This document shows, piece by piece, positions 59,440-64,000 of a stretch of 64,000 nucleotides of DNA. Source of the DNA: Nemertoderma westbladi. Taxonomy: Eukaryota; Xenacoelomorpha; Nemertodermatida; Nemertodermatidae. The translations under genes were made by a program, and so were the position numbers. Below the pieces are notes generated by a model. It saw nothing but the letters and a program-made list of their open reading frames with translations. It ran no database searches and had not been told where the DNA came from. The stretch spans positions 1 through 64,000 of the forward strand of contig JAUCBJ010000916.1 in the NCBI GenBank assembly GCA_032718475.1. Reading direction: 5' to 3'. The stretch's first letter is position 1, and the number at the start of each line of letters is the position of its first letter.

Positions 59440-60800
59440 ACCATCAATCGACAATCATCAGCCGACAGCTATCAACCGACAGTTATCAGCCGACAGCTAT
59501 CAACAGACAGCTATCAACTGACAGCTATCAGCCGACAGCTATCAGCAGACAGCTATCAGCCGACAGCCAACAGCTACCAGCCGACAGCCATCAACCGACA
59601 GCTATCAGCCGACAGCTATGAGCACAGCTATCAGCCGACAGCCATCAGCCAACAGCTACCAGCCGACAGCCACCAACCGACAGCTATCAGCCGACAGCTA
59701 TCAACCGATAGCTATCAACTGACAGCTATCAGCCGACAGCTATCAGCAGACAGCTATCAGCCGACAGCCATCAGACAACAGCTACCAGCCGACAGCCATC
59801 AACCGACAGCTATCAGCCGACAGCTATCAGCAGTCAGCTATCAGCAGACAGCCATCAGCTGACAGCTACCTGCCGACAGTCATCAGCCGACAGCTATCAG
59901 CCGGCAGCTATCAACCGACAGCCGACAGCTATCAGCTGACAGCTATCATCCGACAGTCATCAGCCGACAGCTACCAACTGTTAGCTATCAACCGACAGCC
60001 GACAGCTATCAGCCCACAGCTATCAACAGAAAGCTATCAGCCGACAGCTATCAGCCGACAGCTATCCGCCGACAGCTATCAACCGACAGCTATCAACCGA
60101 CATCTATCAGCCGACAGCTATCAACCGACAGCTATCAACCGACAGCTATCAACCGACAGCTATCAGCCGACAGCTATCAACCGACAGCTATCAACCGACA
60201 GCTATCAGCAGACAGCTATCAGCCGACAGCCATCAGCCAACAACTTCCAGCTGACAGCCATCAACCGACAGCTATCAACCGACAGCTATCAACCGACAGC
60301 TATCAACCGACAGCTATCAGCTGACAGCTATCAGCCGACAGCCATCCCAACAGCTACCAGCCGACAGCTACCAACCGACAGCTATCAGCCGACAGCTATC
60401 AACCGATAGCTATCAACTGACAGCTATCAGCCATCAGCCAATAGCTATCAGCCGACAGCTATCAACCGACAGCTATCAGCCGACAGCTATCAAACGACAG
60501 CTATCAGCCGACAGCTATCAACCGACAGCTATCAACCGACAGCTAACAGCCGACAGCTATCAACCGACAGCTATCAACCGACAGCTATCAGCAGACAGCT
60601 ATCAGCCGACAGCCATCAGCCAACAACTTCCAGCCGACAGCCATCAACCGACAGCTATCAACCGACAGCTATCAACCGACAGCTATCAACCGACAGATCA
60701 GCAGACAGCTATCAGCCGACAGCTATCAGCAGACAGCTATCAGCCGACAGCCATCAGCCAACAACTTCCAGCCGACAGCCATCAACCGATAGCTATCAAC
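59440..60800. repeat. 14-bp ATCAGCCGACAGCT minisatellite
   Basis: About 95 imperfect copies of ATCAGCCGACAGCT and variants (ATCAACCGACAGCT, ATCAGCAGACAGCT, ACCAGCCGACAGCC). Multi-unit blocks recur, e.g. the stretch with CAACAACTTCCAGC at 60237, 60623 and 60759. Confidence 0.95.
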
Positions 60801-60805
60801 AAACT

Positions 60806-60930
60806 GGGCTGGGGGCTGGGGGCTGGGGGCTGGGGGCTGGGGGCTGGGGGCTGGGGGCTGGGGGCTGGGGGCTGGGGGCTGGGGGCTGGGGGCTGGGGGC
60901 TGGGGGCTGGGGGCTGGGGGCCGGGGCCCA
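60806..60930. repeat. (GGGGGCT)n heptamer array
   Basis: About 18 GGGGGCT heptamers, almost perfect, then diverged GGGAGATGCGGGCTG units to about 60990. G-rich on the plus strand, with strong G-quadruplex potential. Pro/Ser/Gln frames on the minus strand are by-products. Confidence 0.95.
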
Positions 60931-61263
60931 GGGGCTGGGGGCTGGGAGATGCGGGCTGGGAGATGCGAGCTGGTAGATGCGGGCTGGGGGTTGGATCACG
61001 CATCCACAACCACCCACGTCTCGCAATGTCCGTCCTTATGCTGAGGCAGAATCATTCGACTAATCATGTTTATAATATGCATGATGTATTGCAGCTGCAT
61101 TTAATATAATAAATATACATATATAAATACATTTATATTTAAGAATATATATGTGATTGAGTGACTTAGAGCTTGTTTAATTTAGTCGAACATATTAAAA
61201 CTTTAGTTAAACGTGCATATAATTGTATTAATTGTATTTTTCGGTGATTTATTACCCGTAACA

Positions 61264-61398
61264 GAGAGGCTCTGGTAACTGCATATAAAGTTTATACAAG
61301 GCCGATTTTAGAATACGCCAGTTCCGTTTGGAACCCCCACTCAAACAGCAGACCTTATTTAGGGCAAACTGACCGCCTAGAATCAGTGCAAAGATTCT
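61264..61398 (+). pseudogene. LINE RT C-terminal fragment (CR1/Jockey group)
   Basis: 45 open codons: REALVTAYKVYTRPILEYAS, SVWNPHSN, then DRLESVQRF followed by TAA. This matches the thumb/C-terminal segment after the palm in CR1/Jockey RTs (TYVRPILEYASVVWSP, IDRIESVQRRF). The frame ends exactly where the AACCAAAACAATAAACGA motif begins. Confidence 0.75.
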
Positions 61399-61416
61399 AA
61401 CCAAAACAATAAACGA
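61399..61416 (+). repeat. Dispersed motif AACCAAAACAATAAACGA
   Basis: Also at 33821-33838 (inside the 277-bp MITE), 47721-47738 (one mismatch) and 59108-59125, always on the plus strand and usually followed within about 25 bp by a GTTACAG/GTTATAA-like word. Likely part of a dispersed element end. Confidence 0.7.
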
Positions 61417-61494
61417 AAGTCAATAGACAGGTTACAGTTTTATTTTTGGTTATTTTGCATATACTTTTCAATGGAAAGGGATGAATTTTGAACG

Positions 61495-64000
61495 CGTCAG
61501 TGTCCTATTACATGGGCTGGATCACTCAATCACATACACCCCCGTCACGCCTATCCTATTACAGGGGCTGGATCACTCAATCACATACACCCCTATCACG
61601 CCTATCCTATTACAGGGGCTGGATCACTCAATCACATACACCCCCGTCACGCCTATCCTATTACAGGGGTTGGATCACTCAATCACATACACCCCCGTCA
61701 CGCCTATCCTATTACAGGGGTTGGATCACTCAATCCCATACACCCCCACCACGCATATCCTATTACAGGGGCTGGATCACTCAATCACATACACCCCCGT
61801 CACGCCTATCCTATTACAGGGGTTGGATCACTCAATCACATACACCCCCGTCACGCCTACCCTATTCAGGGGCTGGATCACTCAATCTCATACACCCCCG
61901 TCACGCCTATCCTATTACAGGGGTTGGATCACTCAATCATATACACCCCCGTCACGCCTACCCTATTACAGGGGCTGGATCACTCAAACACATACACCCC
62001 CATCACGCCTATCCTATTACAGGGTCTGGATCACTCAATCACATACACCCCCGTCACGCCTACCCTATTACAGGGGCTGGATCACTCAATCACATATACC
62101 CCGTCACGCCTATCCTATTACAGGGGTTGGATCACTCAATCACATACACCCCCGTCACGCCTACCCTATTACAGGGGCTGGATCACTCAATCACATACAC
62201 CCCCGTCACGCCTGTCCTATTACAGGGGTTGGATCACTCAATCACATACACCCCCGTCACGCCTATCCTATTACAGGGTCTGGATCACTCAATCACATAC
62301 ACCCCCGTCACGCCTATCCTATTACAGGGTCTGGATCACTCAATCACATACACCCCCGTCACGCCTATCCTATTACAGGGGCTGGATAACTCAATCACAT
62401 ACACTCCCGTCACGCCTTTCCTATTACAGGGGTTGGATCACTCAATCACATACACCCCCGTCACGCCTATCCTATTACAGGGGCTGGATCACTCAATCAC
62501 ATACACTCCCGTCACGCCTATCCTGTTACAGGGGGTGGATCACTCAATCACATACACCCCCGTCACGCCTATCCTATTACAGGGGCTGGATCACTCAATC
62601 ACATACACCCCCATCACGCCTATCCTATTACATGGGCTGGATCACTCAATCACATACTCCCCCGTCACGCCTATCCTATTACAGTGGCTGGATCACTCAA
62701 TCACATACACCCCCGTCACCCCTATCCTATTACAGGGGCTGGATCACTCAATCACATACACCCCCGTCACGGCTATCCTATTACAGAGTCTGGATTACTC
62801 AATCACTTACACTCCCGTCACGCATTTCCTATTACAGGGGCTGTATCACTCAATCACATACACCCCCGACACACGCCTATCCTATTACAGGGTCTGGATC
62901 ACTCAATCACATACATCCCGGTCACGCCTATCCTATTACAGGGGCTGGATCACTCAATCACATACACCCCGTCACGCCTATCCTATTACAGGGACTGGAT
63001 CACTCAATCACATACACCCCCGTCACGCCTATCCTATAACAGGGGCTGGATCACTCAATCACATACACCCCCGTCACGCCTACCCTATTACAGGGGATGG
63101 ATCACTCAATCACATACACCCCCGTCACGCCTATCCTATTACAGGGGCTGGATCACTCAATCACATACACCCCCGTCACGCCTATCCTATTACAGGGGAT
63201 GGATCACTCAATCACATACACCCCCATCACGCCTATCCTATTACAGGGGCTGGATTACTCAATCACATACTCCCCCGTCACGCCTATCCTATTACAGGGG
63301 CTGGATCACTCAATCACATACACCCCCGTCACGGCTATCCTATTACAGGGGCTGGATCACTCAATCACATACACCCCCGTCACGCCTATCCTATTACAGG
63401 GGATGGATCACTCAATCGCATACACCCCCGTCACGCCTATCCTATTACAGGGGCTCGATAACTCAATCACACACACCCCCGTCACGGCTATCCTATTACA
63501 GGGGCTGGATCACTCAATCACATACACCCCCGTCACGCCTATTCTATTACAGGGGCTGGATCACTCAATCACATACACCCCCGTCACGCCTATCCTATTA
63601 CAGGGGCTGGATCACTCAATCACATACACCCCCGTCACGCCTATCCTATTACAGGGGCTGGATCACTCAATCACATACACCCCCGTCACGCCTATCCTAT
63701 TACAGGGGCTCGATAACTCAATCACACATACCCCCGTCACGCCTATCCTATTACAGGATCTGGATCACTCAATCACATACACCCCCGTCACGCCTATCCT
63801 TTTACATGGGCTGGATCACTCAATCACATACACCCCCGTCACGCCTATCCAATTACAGGGGCTGGATCACTCATTCACATACACCAACGTCACGGCTATC
63901 CTATTACAGGGGCTGGATCACTCAATCACATACACCCCCGTCACGCCTATCCAATTACAGGGGCTGGATCACTCATTCACATACACCAACGTCACGGCTA
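61495..64000. repeat. 51-bp minisatellite, about 49 copies, open at window end
   Basis: Unit core CTGGATCACTCAATCACATA, CACCCCCGTCACGCCTATCC, TATTACAGGGG. Units differ by single substitutions and occasional 1-bp indels. As 51 is 17 codons, all three plus-strand frames stay open for long stretches (e.g. ITYTPVTPILLQGLDHS); the indels that shift frames argue against coding. The array runs beyond 64000. Confidence 0.97.

Noticed and set aside
59177-59521. 114-codon plus-strand frame
   Set aside because: Its end runs into the ATCAGCC repeat and it has no domain or splice support.
60782-61026. Pro/Ser/Gln-rich minus-strand ORFs of 75-76 codons
   Set aside because: Translation of the (GGGGGCT)n heptamer; no independent evidence for a gene.
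61481-63461. Long open frames (302, 371 and 657 codons) with ITYTPVTPILLQGLDHS repeats
   Set aside because: All three plus frames are open because the repeat unit is 51 bp. Single-base indels shift between frames without any purifying pattern, and there is no promoter, splice or domain evidence.
1-64000. A novel multi-gene system (defence, biosynthetic or regulatory)
   Set aside because: Apart from the two LINE ORFs there are no intact multi-domain genes in proximity; the window is repeat-dominated heterochromatin-like DNA.

Overview
The window is animal (metazoan) nuclear DNA that is almost entirely repetitive. Evidence for a eukaryote: spliced exons with GT/AG boundaries, LINE retrotransposons with APE endonuclease and reverse transcriptase, a tRNA-derived SINE, several terminal-inverted-repeat (TIR) DNA elements with target-site duplications (TSDs), kilobase satellites and long poly(C)/poly(G) tracts. 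The mix suggests a non-vertebrate, perhaps marine, animal; I cannot name the species. I see no intact single-copy host gene, no operon, no CRISPR and no rRNA.

Layout. 1-16947: AT-rich 51-bp satellite with kilobase higher-order structure. 16948-32650: a minus-strand gene relic of the DUF4371/hAT-transposase-like (ZMYM1-like) family. It has two N-proximal exons (32650-32230) and six copies of a C-terminal exon, mixed with a second satellite block (18618-20480) and four copies of a GC-rich element carrying 96-bp repeats. One GC-rich copy is split by an apparently intact 6.3-kb LINE (23645-29939, minus strand, ORF1 plus ORF2), and a neighbouring copy preserves the empty site. 32660-39480: small duplications, poly(C)/poly(G), a 277-bp TIR element with 9-bp TSDs, and three minisatellites (57, 58 and 138 bp). 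39470-42935: a degenerate RTE-like LINE holding two nested retro-insertions, each with TSDs. 42940-48760: foldback/TIR elements, a LINE relic split by a 1.0-kb DNA element, and a SINE. 48960-51352: a 73-bp minisatellite and a minus-strand ORF split by a 1.18-kb DNA element with cytosine-rich repeated TIRs and 8-bp TSDs. 51353-54530: C48 and G44 tracts, a 190-bp duplication and a foldback element. 54535-57685: a 52-bp array bracketed by inverted copies of a short palindrome. 59440-60930: 14-bp and 7-bp arrays. 61264-61398: a LINE fragment. 61495-64000: a 51-bp minisatellite running off the window.

The only coding sequences that look functional are the two ORFs of the 23.6-29.9 kb LINE. Its ORF1 would supply the RNA-binding particle protein and its ORF2 the nicking and reverse-transcribing enzyme for target-primed reverse transcription. 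All other protein-like stretches are relics. Many long open frames in the minisatellites exist only because the repeat unit is a multiple of three.
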